A stretch of 64,000 nucleotides of DNA from Streptomyces sp. NBC_00513 (lineage in GTDB: Bacteria; Actinomycetota; Actinomycetes; Streptomycetales; Streptomycetaceae): positions 496,001 to 560,000 of the forward strand of contig NZ_CP107845.1 in NCBI RefSeq assembly GCF_041431415.1. The letters are read 5' to 3'. Positions 34,748 through 44,515 of the stretch are shown in pieces. The translations under genes were made by a program, and so were the position numbers. The first letter of the stretch is position 1, and each line of letters opens with the position of its first letter. The notes beneath the pieces are model-generated. The model saw nothing but the letters and a program-made list of their open reading frames with translations, was not told the origin of the DNA and did no database searches.

Positions 34748-35392
34748 AACCAGTCCTTTCGAAGGTGAGATTCAGAGGGCCACACGAGAACCAGGCCCAG
34801 GCGTTCCTTCGACATAACGCAGAGGCATATGCAGAGTTGCGCCCCCTCCTCCGATTGCAGTCATGCGCGGCAACTTCGCGACGCCGACATCCCGGCCTAT
34901 CTACAGATGATCAGCCGGCGGCCGTGACGGCCAGAGAGGCCAACAGATGACCCGGTGGACCGCGAACCAAGGTTCGACACACGGGGCGGTGTCGCCTTGC
35001 GGCCGCGGGAAGCAGAGTCGACGGAGCCGGCGACGGGCTCTCGTCGTCGAGGACAGGTCGGGGTGACGGCATGCGCCGAGAACCGACGGCACACATGGAC
35101 AATCCGCCGTTCACGCGAGCCACTACGGAGCATGCACGGCACTCGGCAAGGCCGTCGCATCGGAGTACGTGCGCCGCCTCGGCGGTTGCGAATGGCTCGC
35201 AGGAATGACGGATCCGTCGGGGAGCCCAGCGTCGAGCCACGGCCCATCAGCCCCCGGCCGCGGCGTGACGACGCGAGAGGTCGCGATCCTGGTTGATTCG
35301 CAGAACCGATAAGACTGCGTCAACGCCTATTCGTCAACCACCATCACCCGGATGGCACACACCCAGACCAAGATCAAGAGCGTTTAGGGAAT
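34748..35392. other. 645-bp stretch with no credible gene
   Basis: Open frames here are short and overlapping on both strands, with no ribosome binding site ahead of a good start. I see no strong hairpin. The last bases carry GGGA before the ATG at 35393. Confidence 0.45.
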
Positions 35393-35707
35393 ATGACAAC
35401 AGCAAAGCTCCCCTTCTCCCTTCGCGGCGCGCCGGAAGAAGAGGAGCAGAGAGACAACTTTCACTCCGGCGCCACCCGGATCGGGAAGTGGATGTTCACT
35501 CCGCCCTCGACCGACCGCGGCGAGACCCGGAACGCGACGCCGGGAGCCGAAGGCCTGGAAATCGATCTTCGTTACTCCTCATCGACCTTTGCGGCTTTCC
35601 TCCGTGCGATGAGCACGATCCAGGATGATTTCAGCAGGCGGCCGGCGAGGGCGGCAGCACCCGACCCGGCCCTCGGCGAGCGTTCGGGTGGCAGCTCCCG
35701 TGTATGA
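35393..35707 (+). CDS. small hypothetical protein, 104 aa
   Basis: The protein is hydrophilic and begins MTTAKLPFSLRGAPEEEEQR. The middle (EIDLRYSSSTFAAFLRAMST) could be one helix, and the end is Ala/Pro/Ser-rich. It overlaps the GTG start of the DUF2637 gene by 8 bp, which suggests coupling. No family is recognised. Confidence 0.5.
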   Translation: MTTAKLPFSLRGAPEEEEQRDNFHSGATRIGKWMFTPPSTDRGETRNATPGAEGLEIDLRYSSSTFAAFLRAMSTIQDDFSRRPARAAAPDPALGERSGGSSRV

Positions 35708-36611
35708 GCCGTACGGATATCCGGGCGTCCATGGTCTCCAACCCCAACCGGAGACCTCCGTGTTCCGAGGCCGACCAGAGCACACACAACCCCCCTCCCC
35801 CGGGCACCCTCTCGGAGGGCCGGGCGAGGCACAAGCGCTGTGGGACCCGGCAACGGAGTTCGCCGGCCTTCTCCAAGAGGACCCCGCTCTCGGACAGGCG
35901 GAGTTGTTCACCCGAGTCGGCTCCGGCACGGCCGGGGACGCGGCCGGCACCCTCGGGTTCGTCGCAGGGCCGCAGCACACATCAGCCGAGCGGCCGCGCA
36001 CACCCCCCGCCGGCGGGCACCGCCGAAACCACTCGAAGCCCCCGCTGGTGACCCTGTTGCAGACGGGGAGTCTGTTCACCGCCGCGCTGGTCGCCGCCAT
36101 CGCCACCGTGGTGAGCATCCTCAGTGGACTGGCCATCTGTGACGCCCTGCGCCACAGCGCGGCACCTCAAACGGCCCGTGAAGTCGTCCACTGGTGGCCC
36201 CTGTTGATCTACGGCCCCTGGATGGTCGCCTCCCTGTCCATCCTCAGATCCGCCCTGCACCAGCGCCGCGCACTCCACTCCTGGTCCATCGTCCTGCTGT
36301 TCTCCACCCTGGCCACGCTCCTGTGCATCGCCCAGGCACCCAGAACGATCGCCGCCGGAGCGGCATCCGCCCTCCCCGCCGTCGCCGCGCTGGCCTGCTT
36401 CCAACAACTGGTCCGCCAGATCACCCTCACACGACCACCCCGCCAGGCCGCCCCACGGCACCGAAACCCCTCCGCCTCCGCGCCCGCGCAACTCAAGCAG
36501 ACGACCCCGAGCGCCGGCCGCAGCTCGGACAGAGTGACGCCCGACTACCACACGGCGGACAACAGAGCCGTCCGCCTGCCTTCCCACAGTCACGGTCAAA
36601 GGTTCGGGTAA
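35700..36611 (+). CDS. DUF2637 (SpdB-like) membrane protein
   Basis: From GTG 35700 the protein has 303 residues. A Pro-rich cytoplasmic half begins MYEPYGYPGVHGLQPQPE. Four membrane helices follow between about residues 125 and 245, with the DUF2637-type motif VVHWWPLLIYGPWMVASLSI. The tail is basic and disordered. DUF2637 includes Spd proteins that help plasmids spread between mycelial compartments, and chromosomal copies are common. No replication or transfer gene is seen nearby. Confidence 0.7.
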   Translation: MYEPYGYPGVHGLQPQPETSVFRGRPEHTQPPSPGHPLGGPGEAQALWDPATEFAGLLQEDPALGQAELFTRVGSGTAGDAAGTLGFVAGPQHTSAERPRTPPAGGHRRNHSKPPLVTLLQTGSLFTAALVAAIATVVSILSGLAICDALRHSAAPQTAREVVHWWPLLIYGPWMVASLSILRSALHQRRALHSWSIVLLFSTLATLLCIAQAPRTIAAGAASALPAVAALACFQQLVRQITLTRPPRQAAPRHRNPSASAPAQLKQTTPSAGRSSDRVTPDYHTADNRAVRLPSHSHGQRFG

Positions 36612-37245
36612 GGCGCATGACGGCAGTTGACGTGCGGCAATGCCGCTTGCACCGGTCCACGCGATGCATGTGGGCTCGGTCCACGCCCGCCGGTCGTCGC
36701 GACAGGCGGCGGTGTAGGCGACGGGGGCAGCGATCACTGTCGCGGCTGCGGCGTGGGAGGCACCGGATTCCTGGACCGCCCCTCCGCCGAGCGGAAGGGC
36801 ACTCCCGCAAGGGGGCTGGGCGTGAATCCGTACCGTCAGTGAAGTCGGGCCGACCGAAGGTGCCAAGCGCGTATCCGGGGGACCCGGGCGGGCGCCACAG
36901 CGTGAACGGCACTCTCGGGCGACGACACAAGAGGGGCGAGCCTCGCATGGGCGGCCACCAGGGGGAGCAGAGGCGGCAACAGCCGGTACCTTCCTGGCCA
37001 ACCCGGTCCTTCCCACACGTCGGAGGGGTGCTCGCCTGCACCCTTGAAACGAAGATCGAAACCGATAGTCACGGGCCTTCCACAGACTCAGCCCGACGGA
37101 CCGGCTCCTTCGTCCCGTCCCGTCGCGAACCGGACCTGGACATGGACCCGGCCGCCGGTTGAGAGTGCCTCGCCCCGCCGACGAACCGATGACACAACGC
37201 GCTCCGGCGCGTCACCACCCACGCCTACCACGAGAGGTCAGCGCC
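36612..37245. other. 634-bp stretch without a gene
   Basis: I see no credible reading frame or strong hairpin. The stretch ends with GAGGTC before ATG 37246. Confidence 0.45.
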
Positions 37246-37524
37246 ATGGCGTACGAAATGACCCGCGCCGAACGACTCCAGTACCAGCGGCGCCAGGACG
37301 CCGCCTACCAGGCCGGCGAAGACGCCGTCACCAACCTCCGAACGGCGCTCGCGCTCGCGGACATGACCCTTCCCTCCCTCAGCAACGACGGCCCGGTGGC
37401 AGGCCACGGCTTCGTCCGGCTCGGAGGATGCAACGCGGCCTTCGCCAACCGGCTCGCCGAGGTCATCACCGCGGGCGCCGACGCTCTGCAACACCAGCGG
37501 AGGGAAGCCGACAGCTGTGCCTGA
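37246..37524 (+). CDS. small hypothetical protein, 92 aa
   Basis: ATG 37246 with GAGGTC at 6 nt spacing opens a 92-residue protein. Residues 1-40 form a charged helix (TRAERLQYQRRQDAAYQAGE), and a second helical part is around NAAFANRLAEVITAGADAL. It is soluble and has no known domain. The longer frame from 37159 has no site ahead of it. Confidence 0.6.
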   Translation: MAYEMTRAERLQYQRRQDAAYQAGEDAVTNLRTALALADMTLPSLSNDGPVAGHGFVRLGGCNAAFANRLAEVITAGADALQHQRREADSCA

Positions 37525-37848
37525 TCGGTCTCCCGCGCTGGAGGGGTTCCGTCGAAGCCGCGGCGGCGGCGGAACCGTGCGAAGAATCCTCTCGGACGTC
37601 CACCACCTCGTGAACGCACCGGCACCACGGGCGTCCCACGAGGGAGGAGCCCACAACCGGTCTGTCACCAGCCGCCGCACCACCTCCGTCCGTGACGACG
37701 AGGACCCTGGCCTGACGTCGACAGAAGGAGTGCTCGATGCCGGTACGACCGATGGTTGGGCCACGGAGCCGACCGTTTCGCCGGAGGAGCGGTCCACCTC
37801 ACCGATTTCATCCACCGGCCGGGCTACGGTGGAAAGGTCCCATAAGCG
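37525..37848. other. 324-bp gap, possible coupled frame
   Basis: A GTG at 37517 overlaps the preceding stop and opens 115 low-complexity codons to 37864, but composition is poor and I do not call it. No other element is seen. Confidence 0.35.
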
Positions 37849-38658
37849 ATGTGCGGCGGAATGAGGCGGCTGGGAGCTGTGTCCACGTCAAGCCATGAAG
37901 TCCTCGGCGCGCCCTGCTGGGTGAGCCTGATGACCCGGGATCTCGAATCCGCGCGGCGGTTCTACGGCGCCGTGCTGGGTTGGACGTTCCGCGACACCCG
38001 GCTCGGGGAACGGCTCCTGCTGGCGTTCCGCGACGGCGCTCCGGTCGCCGGTCTCGGGGCCCTCGCCGAGGATCTGTCACTGCCCGCGGCCTGGACGCCG
38101 TACTTCGCCGTCGACGACGCCGACGTGAGCGCCTCCCGCGTTCGCGAGCGCGGCGCCACCGTCGCCGTGGGCCCGCTGTCCTTCGGCACGGGCCGCGCCG
38201 TCCTTGCCGCCGACCCCTCCGGGGCGGTCTTCGGACTCTGGCAAGGCCGGGTGCTCAAGAACTGGAGGGTGGGTCGCGGCACCGCCCCCGCCTGGCTGGA
38301 ACTCCGTACGCGCGACGCCTTCGCGTCCGCCATCTTCTACGGGGAGGTGCTGGATTGGGCCGGAGAACCTCCCGGGTCCTGTGTGGTGGCCTACGAACAC
38401 GACCGCGTGGTCCTGCGGCACGGCAGCGACACTGTCGCACGGATCAGCGGCGGAGCAGTGGGCGAGGACCCCGACCCGAATGTCCGGCCGCGATGGCACA
38501 TCCACTTCCGGGTGCCCGACCTGGAGGCTGCCGTGGAAGCCGCCACCTCCGCGGGAGGAAGTACCGCCTCCCCCGTGGAAGCCTCCACCGCCGCCCGGTG
38601 GGTCACCCTCCGCGACCCGGAGGGCGCGCTCTTCACCGTTCTGGCCCCACGGGAGTGA
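37849..38658 (+). CDS. VOC family (glyoxalase-like) two-domain protein
   Basis: The protein has two tandem vicinal-oxygen-chelate modules, about residues 20-130 and 140-268. The first opens PCWVSLMTRDLESARRFYGA and holds FGLWQ; the second opens WLELRTRDAFASAIFYGEVL and ends VTLRDPEGALFTVL. Such pairs make one metal or substrate site each. The reaction cannot be told. Starts at 37849, 37861 or GTG 37882 are all possible; I give the longest. Confidence 0.8.
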   Translation: MCGGMRRLGAVSTSSHEVLGAPCWVSLMTRDLESARRFYGAVLGWTFRDTRLGERLLLAFRDGAPVAGLGALAEDLSLPAAWTPYFAVDDADVSASRVRERGATVAVGPLSFGTGRAVLAADPSGAVFGLWQGRVLKNWRVGRGTAPAWLELRTRDAFASAIFYGEVLDWAGEPPGSCVVAYEHDRVVLRHGSDTVARISGGAVGEDPDPNVRPRWHIHFRVPDLEAAVEAATSAGGSTASPVEASTAARWVTLRDPEGALFTVLAPRE

Positions 38659-38874
38659 CTCCGCCCCAGGGGGCGGCGCGCAGGATCCGGTCGGCAGCCA
38701 CGGTACGAGCCGAGTACCCGCGCCGCGTCGTGCGGGAGGCAGGAAGCAGCAGGAAGCGGACGCGCTGTGGTGCTGCTCGTCGCCGCGGCCGTGGTCGCGG
38801 CGGTGGCAGCGTGGATCCCGACACGCGCCGGCCGTGAGGGGCCGGGGGCTGTTGCGGGGGCCTGACATCCGCTC

Positions 38875-39744
38875 TCAGCCCGCGTGGACGCCGCCCTCGG
38901 TCGGCGCCATGTCCTGCGTACCGATGACGCCGAGCAGCTCAAGCTGAGCGGCGCCCTCGGTACCGGGCGGGGCCGTGAACCACAGGAGGCGCTGACGGCC
39001 GTCCTCGCTGAACAGACTGTGGCAGTCCAACTCGATGACGCCCAGCGTCGGGTGCACGATGCGCTTGTGATCGGTGCGTCGCAGGCCGACGTCGTGGGTG
39101 TCCCACAGGGCAGCGAACTCCGCGCTGCGCCGCCGCAGTGCGGCCGTCATCGCGGCGACCTCGGTGTCGCGGCCCCGGCGGGCGGCGACTGCCTGCAGAT
39201 CGGCGACGAAGACCCGTGAGTGGTGCGAGTGGTCCTCGGTCGGGTACACGGCGCGGGCAGCCGGATCGGTGAACCAACGGTAGGCGAAGCCGGTGGCGGG
39301 GCCGCGCGGTTCCGGAGACCGGCCGAGCAGCGCCGCAGCCGGCTCGTTCTGGACGAGGGTCTCGTGCAGGTCGGTGATGACCTGGGCGGGCGTGCCGATC
39401 AGCCGGTCCAGGAGCCCGAGCAGGGCGGGCTGGACCTGCCGCGGGCTCGCTCCGTGTGTCGACGCGGGCAGCGGCCGATCCGCGAGGTGGAACAGGTGGT
39501 CGCGCTGATCGCCGCCCAGCCGCAGCGCCCGGGCGAGGGCAGCCAGGGTCTGGGACGAAGGCTGGGCGCCACGTCCGCGTTCCAACTCGGTGTAGTAGTC
39601 GGCCGACAGACCCGCCAGTTGCGCGACCTCCTCCCGTCGCAGGCCGGGCACCCGGCGCCTGGGCCCGACGGGCAGGCCGACATCGGCCGGCCGGATCCGA
39701 TCACGCCGGGACCTGAGGAAAGCCGCAAGCTCGGGAAGGTTCAC
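38875..39744 (-). CDS. XRE family regulator with MmyB-like ligand domain
   Basis: From GTG 39744 the protein has 289 residues. It has an XRE HTH at residues 1-85 (VPGLRREEVAQLAGLSADYY, then TELERGRGAQPS) and then the MmyB-like PAS-type ligand-binding domain (WFTDPAARAVYPTEDHSHHS, CHSLFSEDGRQRLLWFTAPP). This group often controls adjacent oxidoreductase or tautomerase genes. It is divergent from the 71-residue tautomerase gene, its likely target. Confidence 0.88.
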   Translation of the reverse strand: MNLPELAAFLRSRRDRIRPADVGLPVGPRRRVPGLRREEVAQLAGLSADYYTELERGRGAQPSSQTLAALARALRLGGDQRDHLFHLADRPLPASTHGASPRQVQPALLGLLDRLIGTPAQVITDLHETLVQNEPAAALLGRSPEPRGPATGFAYRWFTDPAARAVYPTEDHSHHSRVFVADLQAVAARRGRDTEVAAMTAALRRRSAEFAALWDTHDVGLRRTDHKRIVHPTLGVIELDCHSLFSEDGRQRLLWFTAPPGTEGAAQLELLGVIGTQDMAPTEGGVHAG

Positions 39745-39910
39745 CCGCTCATCGTCGCCTTCCGGCGGGTTTCGAGCCAGGGGCCGACAACCCCTGGGTG
39801 GGCTCAGCCCTGGCCGGAGCGGGTGACTCGGACGGATGGTTGCCCCATCGGGTTCGACCGCCTGCTCGTTGTGAGCAGCTCCGGCGTCCCCCGTACGAAG
39901 AGAGAGCACC

Positions 39911-40126
39911 ATGCCGTTCGCGAACTTCAAGGTCCCCGCAGGCACCCTCACCGCCGAGCAGAAGGAGCAGATCGTCACGCGCACCACCGACTTGTACGCC
40001 GAGATCTTCGGCGACCGCGCCCGGGCCACCACCCTCGTACTGGTCGAAGAGGTCGCCGATGCCGGATGGGGCGTCGGCGGCGGTGTCCTGACGCTTGCCA
40101 AGATCCGGCAGACGCCGCAGGAGTAG
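39911..40126 (+). CDS. 4-oxalocrotonate tautomerase-family protein, 71 aa
   Basis: The protein begins MPFANFKVPAGTLTAEQKEQ, so Met removal would expose Pro1, the catalytic base of tautomerases. The next helix (IVTRTTDLYAEIFGDR) and the VLVEEV strand fit the 60-75 residue fold. It would work as a hexamer or trimer-of-dimers. A GAGAGAG leader precedes the ATG. It is divergent from the MmyB-type regulator. Confidence 0.85.
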   Translation: MPFANFKVPAGTLTAEQKEQIVTRTTDLYAEIFGDRARATTLVLVEEVADAGWGVGGGVLTLAKIRQTPQE

Positions 40127-40201
40127 CGGCTTGGGACATCTCCGGGCCGGTGGGCTGGAGCGACTGAGGGTCTCCGGCGGTCGCCCGTGCTCGGTTGGGC
40201 C

Positions 40202-41410
40202 TCAGCCCTTGGGGTCGGTCGGTTTGTGGCCCGGGTAGACATGGTCCGGGGCCACGATGGAGGTGACCGCCTCGCCGAAGAGGGTGCTCGGTTCCTGGCC
40301 GCCGACCGTGACGTCGGTGTTCAGCTCGATGACCATCGTGGCGTCGGCCTCGGGGAGGTAGACGGTCAGCGTCTCGTACCCGGGGATCGAACCGTTGTGG
40401 CCGATCCAGCCCTGGACGTCGAAGATGCCGAGGCCGTAGGAGGCCCCCGGGATGATCCCGATGGGCTGGGTCTTGAGGCGTTCGGCCTGGGTCGCGGGCT
40501 TCAGCAGGGTGCCCGTGGCAACGGTCTTCGCCCAACTGCGCAGGTCGTGGAGGTTGGAGATCATCGCCCCGGCGGCCCAGGCCCAGGACGGGTCCCAGTC
40601 GGTGGAGTTCACGACCTTCCCGGAGAGGCTCTGGTTCGTGTAGCCCTGCGGGTGTGGGTCGGGGAACTGGTTGCCGGTCGGGAAGAGGGTGCCGCCCAGG
40701 TTGGCCGGCACGAGCACGTCCTGGTTGATGACCTCGCGCAGCAGGCGACCGGTGATCTTCTCCACGACCTGACCGAGCAGGATCAGGTTGGTGTTGGAGT
40801 ACTCGAACGTGGCGTTCGGCGCGAAGTTCACCGGATGCTTGAAGGAGTAGGCGAGCAACTCCTTGGGGGTGAAGGGGCGGTTGGGGTTCGTCAGGAACGC
40901 CTTGTCGAAGCCCGGGTCCTCGCTGTAGTTGAAGAGGCCGCTGCGCATCCCCGCCAGCTCGCGTAGCGTGATCTTGTCGCCGTTCGGGACGCCGTCGATG
41001 TACTTGCCTATGGGGTCGTCCAGGCCGATCTTCCCCTGGTCGACGAGCTGGAGCAGGGCGGTGACCGTGAAGGTCTTCGTCTCGCTGCCGATGCGGAAGT
41101 TCAGGTCGGCCTTCATCGGGGCGCCGGTCGCCTTGTCGGCCACGCCGAAGGTCTTCACGTAGCTGCCCTTGCCGGGGGCCCACAGGCCCACGACCGCGCC
41201 CGGCACCTTGGTCTCGCGCAGGGTCTTCGCGATGGCCGCGTCCAGTTTCGCCTTGACGGCCGGGGTCAGCGCGACGAAGGCGTCGTCCGCGGACGGTGAG
41301 GGGGTGGCCGCCCCCCGGGCGGTGGTGGTCGCGCCCAACGGGGCGATGAGGAGGGTGGCGGCTGCGCAGGCCACGCAGGCCCGGCGGAGCCGTATGAAGG
41401 TTGGGTTCAC
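40202..41410 (-). CDS. secreted serine hydrolase, D-Ala-D-Ala carboxypeptidase-like
   Basis: From GTG 41408-41410, which follows AGGAGG, the protein has 402 residues with a signal peptide (RLRRACVACAAATLLIAPLG, then ARGA). The beta-lactamase fold follows: Ser109 in SETK, YSN as YSNTN, and HNG in IGHNGSIPGYET as the third box. It resembles Streptomyces R61-type DD-carboxypeptidases and probably acts outside the cell on peptidoglycan or small esters. This is the second of three such proteins here and the only exported one. Confidence 0.88.
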   Translation of the reverse strand: MNPTFIRLRRACVACAAATLLIAPLGATTTARGAATPSPSADDAFVALTPAVKAKLDAAIAKTLRETKVPGAVVGLWAPGKGSYVKTFGVADKATGAPMKADLNFRIGSETKTFTVTALLQLVDQGKIGLDDPIGKYIDGVPNGDKITLRELAGMRSGLFNYSEDPGFDKAFLTNPNRPFTPKELLAYSFKHPVNFAPNATFEYSNTNLILLGQVVEKITGRLLREVINQDVLVPANLGGTLFPTGNQFPDPHPQGYTNQSLSGKVVNSTDWDPSWAWAAGAMISNLHDLRSWAKTVATGTLLKPATQAERLKTQPIGIIPGASYGLGIFDVQGWIGHNGSIPGYETLTVYLPEADATMVIELNTDVTVGGQEPSTLFGEAVTSIVAPDHVYPGHKPTDPKG

Positions 41411-41741
41411 CGCACAGCCTCCTGTCGTCCGGGGGAGCCGGAACGGCAATCCCAAGGCTAGGGCCGAGCCGGTCAGGGCGCGCGCCGGGCCGCCGGCCGC
41501 CGGCCTCCGCGATCACTGTCGTCCCGGCTGCCGCAGCGGGCGGGGCGGACTCCCGCCAGAGGTGGGCATCGGTCTTGTTCCCGGCCGTCGGCCGGGCGCA
41601 GGCGACGGCCGGGCGGGTGTCGGCGCCGGTGTGGTGAACCTGTACTCGGATGGCGGCGGGGCGAGTGGCAGCGGTGGCAGTCCGCCGAGTCGCGCCCGAC
41701 ACTCGTTGGCGGGGACGAACCCGAGTGAAGGGCAGCAGCCG
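41411..41741. other. divergent upstream region
   Basis: This stretch separates the divergent serine hydrolase and small membrane protein genes. I see no gene. GAAGGG lies ahead of ATG 41742. No clear palindrome was found. Confidence 0.4.
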
Positions 41742-41999
41742 ATGCCGCAAGCCGAGGAGGAAGGCGTCACCGCACGCCCGACCGGAACGGTGGATCAGCA
41801 TCGGAGCAGGACCGGACACCTGCGCGCCGTGATCAGGCAGACCAACCTCCTGCCGGCCTTTCTGGTCCTCACCGCCATGACGGTGGCCCTGTGGCTCATG
41901 GGCATGCCGTTTCTGCAGGCCCTGACGATCTCCACCGGCGTGAAGATCGCGGTGGCCCTGCTCGAACTCCGTCGTCTTCCCCACCCTCCCGACAACTGA
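41742..41999 (+). CDS. small membrane protein, 85 aa
   Basis: ATG 41742 follows GAAGGG. Residues 1-30 are polar and basic (RSRTGHLRAVIRQTN). Two hydrophobic segments follow (LLPAFLVLTAMTVALWLMG and ALTISTGVKIAVALLEL), so the protein probably forms a membrane hairpin. I recognise no family. The end is HPPDN. Confidence 0.6.
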   Translation: MPQAEEEGVTARPTGTVDQHRSRTGHLRAVIRQTNLLPAFLVLTAMTVALWLMGMPFLQALTISTGVKIAVALLELRRLPHPPDN

Positions 42000-42248
42000 C
42001 GCGGCCCCTGCCACAGCGCGCGCCCGGCTGCGGGCCCCGACACCGAACGGCCCGCGGTGCGGTCGAGCGGCAGGCCCCCGTCATGACCTCGAAGAGCGGA
42101 TGCACGATACAGGGAAGACGCGCAAGGCAAGCCTTCCGTACCGTGCTTTAGCCGAAGTTGCTCAACCGGCTCACTTCCACGGCCGGCGGCACTAGGGTCC
42201 ACATCGCGCCATGAGTCCCAGCCCTGCCAGAGCCAGTCGTGTCGCACA

Positions 42249-42277
42249 AGGGTGGCTCCATGTTCTGGAGCCACCCT
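42249..42277 (+). promoter_or_regulatory. 12-bp perfect hairpin upstream of the CopC-CopD gene
   Basis: AGGGTGGCTCCA (42249-42260) and TGGAGCCACCCT (42266-42277) pair fully around a TGTTC loop, 63 bp before the likely start of the copper gene. It may be an attenuator in the leader, or the terminator of upstream transcription. The 340-bp gap 42000-42339 holds nothing else I can name. Confidence 0.55.
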
Positions 42278-42339
42278 GCACGACCGGGTTCGGACGGCGG
42301 TGCGCCGATGACGACCGCCACCCCGGAGACCGCTTCTTC

Positions 42340-44229
42340 ATGCACACTGGATCGCCTCCCACGAGAGCCTCATTGACCGTCCTGGCACTGGTCGCCGCCG
42401 TACTGGCACTGATCCTGGGCGGGGCGGGCCCGGCCTCCGCCCACGCCGGCCTCAGTGGCGCCGATCCTGCGGACGGAGCCGTCCTCAAGGCAGCACCGAA
42501 GCAGGTCACGCTCACCTTCACCGAGTCGGTCAGCCTCTCCGACGACGCGGTGAGGGTGTTGTCGCCGGACAACGAGCGGGCGAACCCCCGGCCGGCGCAG
42601 CGGGTGGACGGCAAGGGGAACACCGCCCGGGTGGAGCTGCCCGGCAAGCTGATCGAGGGTACGTACACGGTGGCGTGGCGGGTCGTCTCGGCCGACGGCC
42701 ACCCGATCTCGGGCGCGTTCGTCTTCTCCATCGGCAAGCCGTCCGAGACGGCTGCCGTGGTGGTCACCGGTTCACCGGACGACACGGCCGCCGGCCGCCT
42801 GTACGGCTTCTTCCGCTACATCGCCTACAGCGGCCTGGCCCTCCTCGTCGGAGCCGTGGCGTTCGTCCTGGTGTGCCTGCCCGGCGCGGGCACGGTTCGC
42901 CCGGTGCGCAGGCTGTTGGTGACGGGGTGGGCGGCTCTGGTGGTGTCCGGCGTCGCCCTGTTGCTGCTGCGCGGCCCGTACGAGGCGGCCGGCTCGCTCA
43001 CGTCGGTGTTCGACCCCTCCCAGCTGGGCCGAACCGTCACCGGGAAGCCCGGGATCGCGCTGATCGCGCGGCTGGCGCTCCTTGCGGTGGGCGTCCTGTT
43101 GCTGAAGCGGTTCTCCGGACAACTGGGCCGGCAGGACGAGGACTCGCGGCAGCCAGAGGGCTTCGGTACCGGTGTTCGCGCGATCGGGGCCGCGTTCGCC
43201 CTGGGTCTGGCCCTTACCTGGGCCGCCGCCGAGCATGCCTCCGCCGGCATCCAGGTGCCGCTGGCCATTCCCGTCGCGGTGCTGCACCTGCTGGCCATGG
43301 GAGTCTGGCTCGGCGGTCTGATCACGCTGCTGATCGTGCTCCGGCGCCGAGCGCCCGACGCCCTCGACGTCCCGGCTTCCGCCATCGGCCGCTTCTCGAC
43401 GCTCGCTTTCGTCGCGGTCTCCACGCTGGTCGGGACGGGCGTGTACCAGTCCTGGCGGCAGGTCGGATCCTGGGAGGCGCTGTCCACCACGTCGTACGGC
43501 CGGACCCTGATCGTCAAGATCGCCGCCGTGATCCTCGTGCTGTGGGCGGCGTCGTTCTCGCGCCGATGGACGGCTCGCCTCGTTCAGGAGGCGCCATCGG
43601 CCGCCGAGACGGTGCCGGAGCCCGAGAGGGTGAAGGTCGCACAGACGGTCGGCGCACCGGCCGGCCCGGAGGCAGCAGGTCCCGGTGACGGGCCCGTTGC
43701 CCCCGTCGGTGGTGAGCCGTCCGTCTCCGAGGCCGACGGATTCCGGCGCGGGCTGCGGCGTACGGTCGCCGCCGAGGCCGCCCTCGGTGTCGTGGTCCTG
43801 GTGATCACGACTCTGCTCACCGGCACGCAGCCCAGCCGCGCCGCCGACGAGAAGGCGTCGGCGGTCACCGTGCAGGAGCCGCAGGCGAAGGTGCTCATGG
43901 TGCCGTTCGACATGGGGACGGCGGGCCACCGCGGCACGGTGCAGGTCACGCTGGCGCCGGGCCGGGTGGGCGAGAACACGGTGGAGGCCGTGGTGTACAC
44001 CGCGGACGGGGGGTTGGCGACCGTTCCCGAACTCCGCCTCACCCTCAACCAGGACGACCTGGACATCGGGCCGCTCGACGCGAAGCTCAAGAATCAGAAG
44101 GGGTACTGGGCCGCCTACGACCTGCGACTGCCCGTGCCCGGGGTGTGGACCCTGAACCTCACGGTGCGCACCACCGACATCGACCAGGTCACCGTGCGCG
44201 AGACCGTGGACATCACGACGTCCCCGTAG
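42340..44229 (+). CDS. CopC-CopD fusion copper transport protein
   Basis: From ATG 42340 the protein has 629 residues. A signal peptide ends at ASA, leaving the N-terminal His of the CopC domain (HAGLSGADPADGA) that binds copper; the domain ends DGHPISGAFVFSIG. The CopD domain follows with about eight membrane helices (about residues 150-420). A Pro/Ala-rich loop leads to one more helix, and a C-terminal YtkA-like beta domain closes the protein. It would bind copper outside and carry it inward. It converges with the YcnI gene. Confidence 0.88.
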   Translation: MHTGSPPTRASLTVLALVAAVLALILGGAGPASAHAGLSGADPADGAVLKAAPKQVTLTFTESVSLSDDAVRVLSPDNERANPRPAQRVDGKGNTARVELPGKLIEGTYTVAWRVVSADGHPISGAFVFSIGKPSETAAVVVTGSPDDTAAGRLYGFFRYIAYSGLALLVGAVAFVLVCLPGAGTVRPVRRLLVTGWAALVVSGVALLLLRGPYEAAGSLTSVFDPSQLGRTVTGKPGIALIARLALLAVGVLLLKRFSGQLGRQDEDSRQPEGFGTGVRAIGAAFALGLALTWAAAEHASAGIQVPLAIPVAVLHLLAMGVWLGGLITLLIVLRRRAPDALDVPASAIGRFSTLAFVAVSTLVGTGVYQSWRQVGSWEALSTTSYGRTLIVKIAAVILVLWAASFSRRWTARLVQEAPSAAETVPEPERVKVAQTVGAPAGPEAAGPGDGPVAPVGGEPSVSEADGFRRGLRRTVAAEAALGVVVLVITTLLTGTQPSRAADEKASAVTVQEPQAKVLMVPFDMGTAGHRGTVQVTLAPGRVGENTVEAVVYTADGGLATVPELRLTLNQDDLDIGPLDAKLKNQKGYWAAYDLRLPVPGVWTLNLTVRTTDIDQVTVRETVDITTSP

Positions 44230-44468
44230 TGCGGTGTCTGTCCCAGGGTTCTGGGATCCCGGGAGGTGTGGGCCGAGTCATCGGGCACGCGTTCTCGGGC
44301 GGCATGAGCCGGCGCGGTGGTCGTGGCACCGGTTCTCGGTCAAGGTCCGGCTCGGGGCGCCCCGAGCCGACGGACCGGTGCGCGACCGGTCCTCCCGAAC
44401 GCGGTGTCAGAGCGACCCACGAGGGACTGCACGACCGGTCTCCGTACCCACGTTGTGCCGACTCGCGG

Positions 44469-44506
44469 CAGGGGCGGCGCACGGCGCAGGCCGTGCGCCG
44501 CCCCTG
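44469..44506. terminator. 17-bp perfect bidirectional terminator
   Basis: CAGGGGCGGCGCACGGC (44469-44485) and its exact reverse complement (44490-44506) enclose a 4-nt loop (GCAG). It lies between the 3' ends of the convergent CopC-CopD and YcnI genes and can end transcription in both directions. Confidence 0.85.
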
Positions 44507-44515
44507 TGGCCTTGG

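Noticed and set aside
37517..37864. Frame of 115 codons overlapping the 92-aa gene by a GTG
   Set aside because: The overlap is suggestive, but the sequence is low in complexity and has no hydrophobic core. Kept only as a note in the gap entry.
38767..38865. Possible 32-aa hydrophobic peptide on the plus strand
   Set aside because: GTG starts a short membrane-like stretch, but the frame is open upstream, there is no clear ribosome binding site, and Ala/Val tracts are common in GC-rich DNA.
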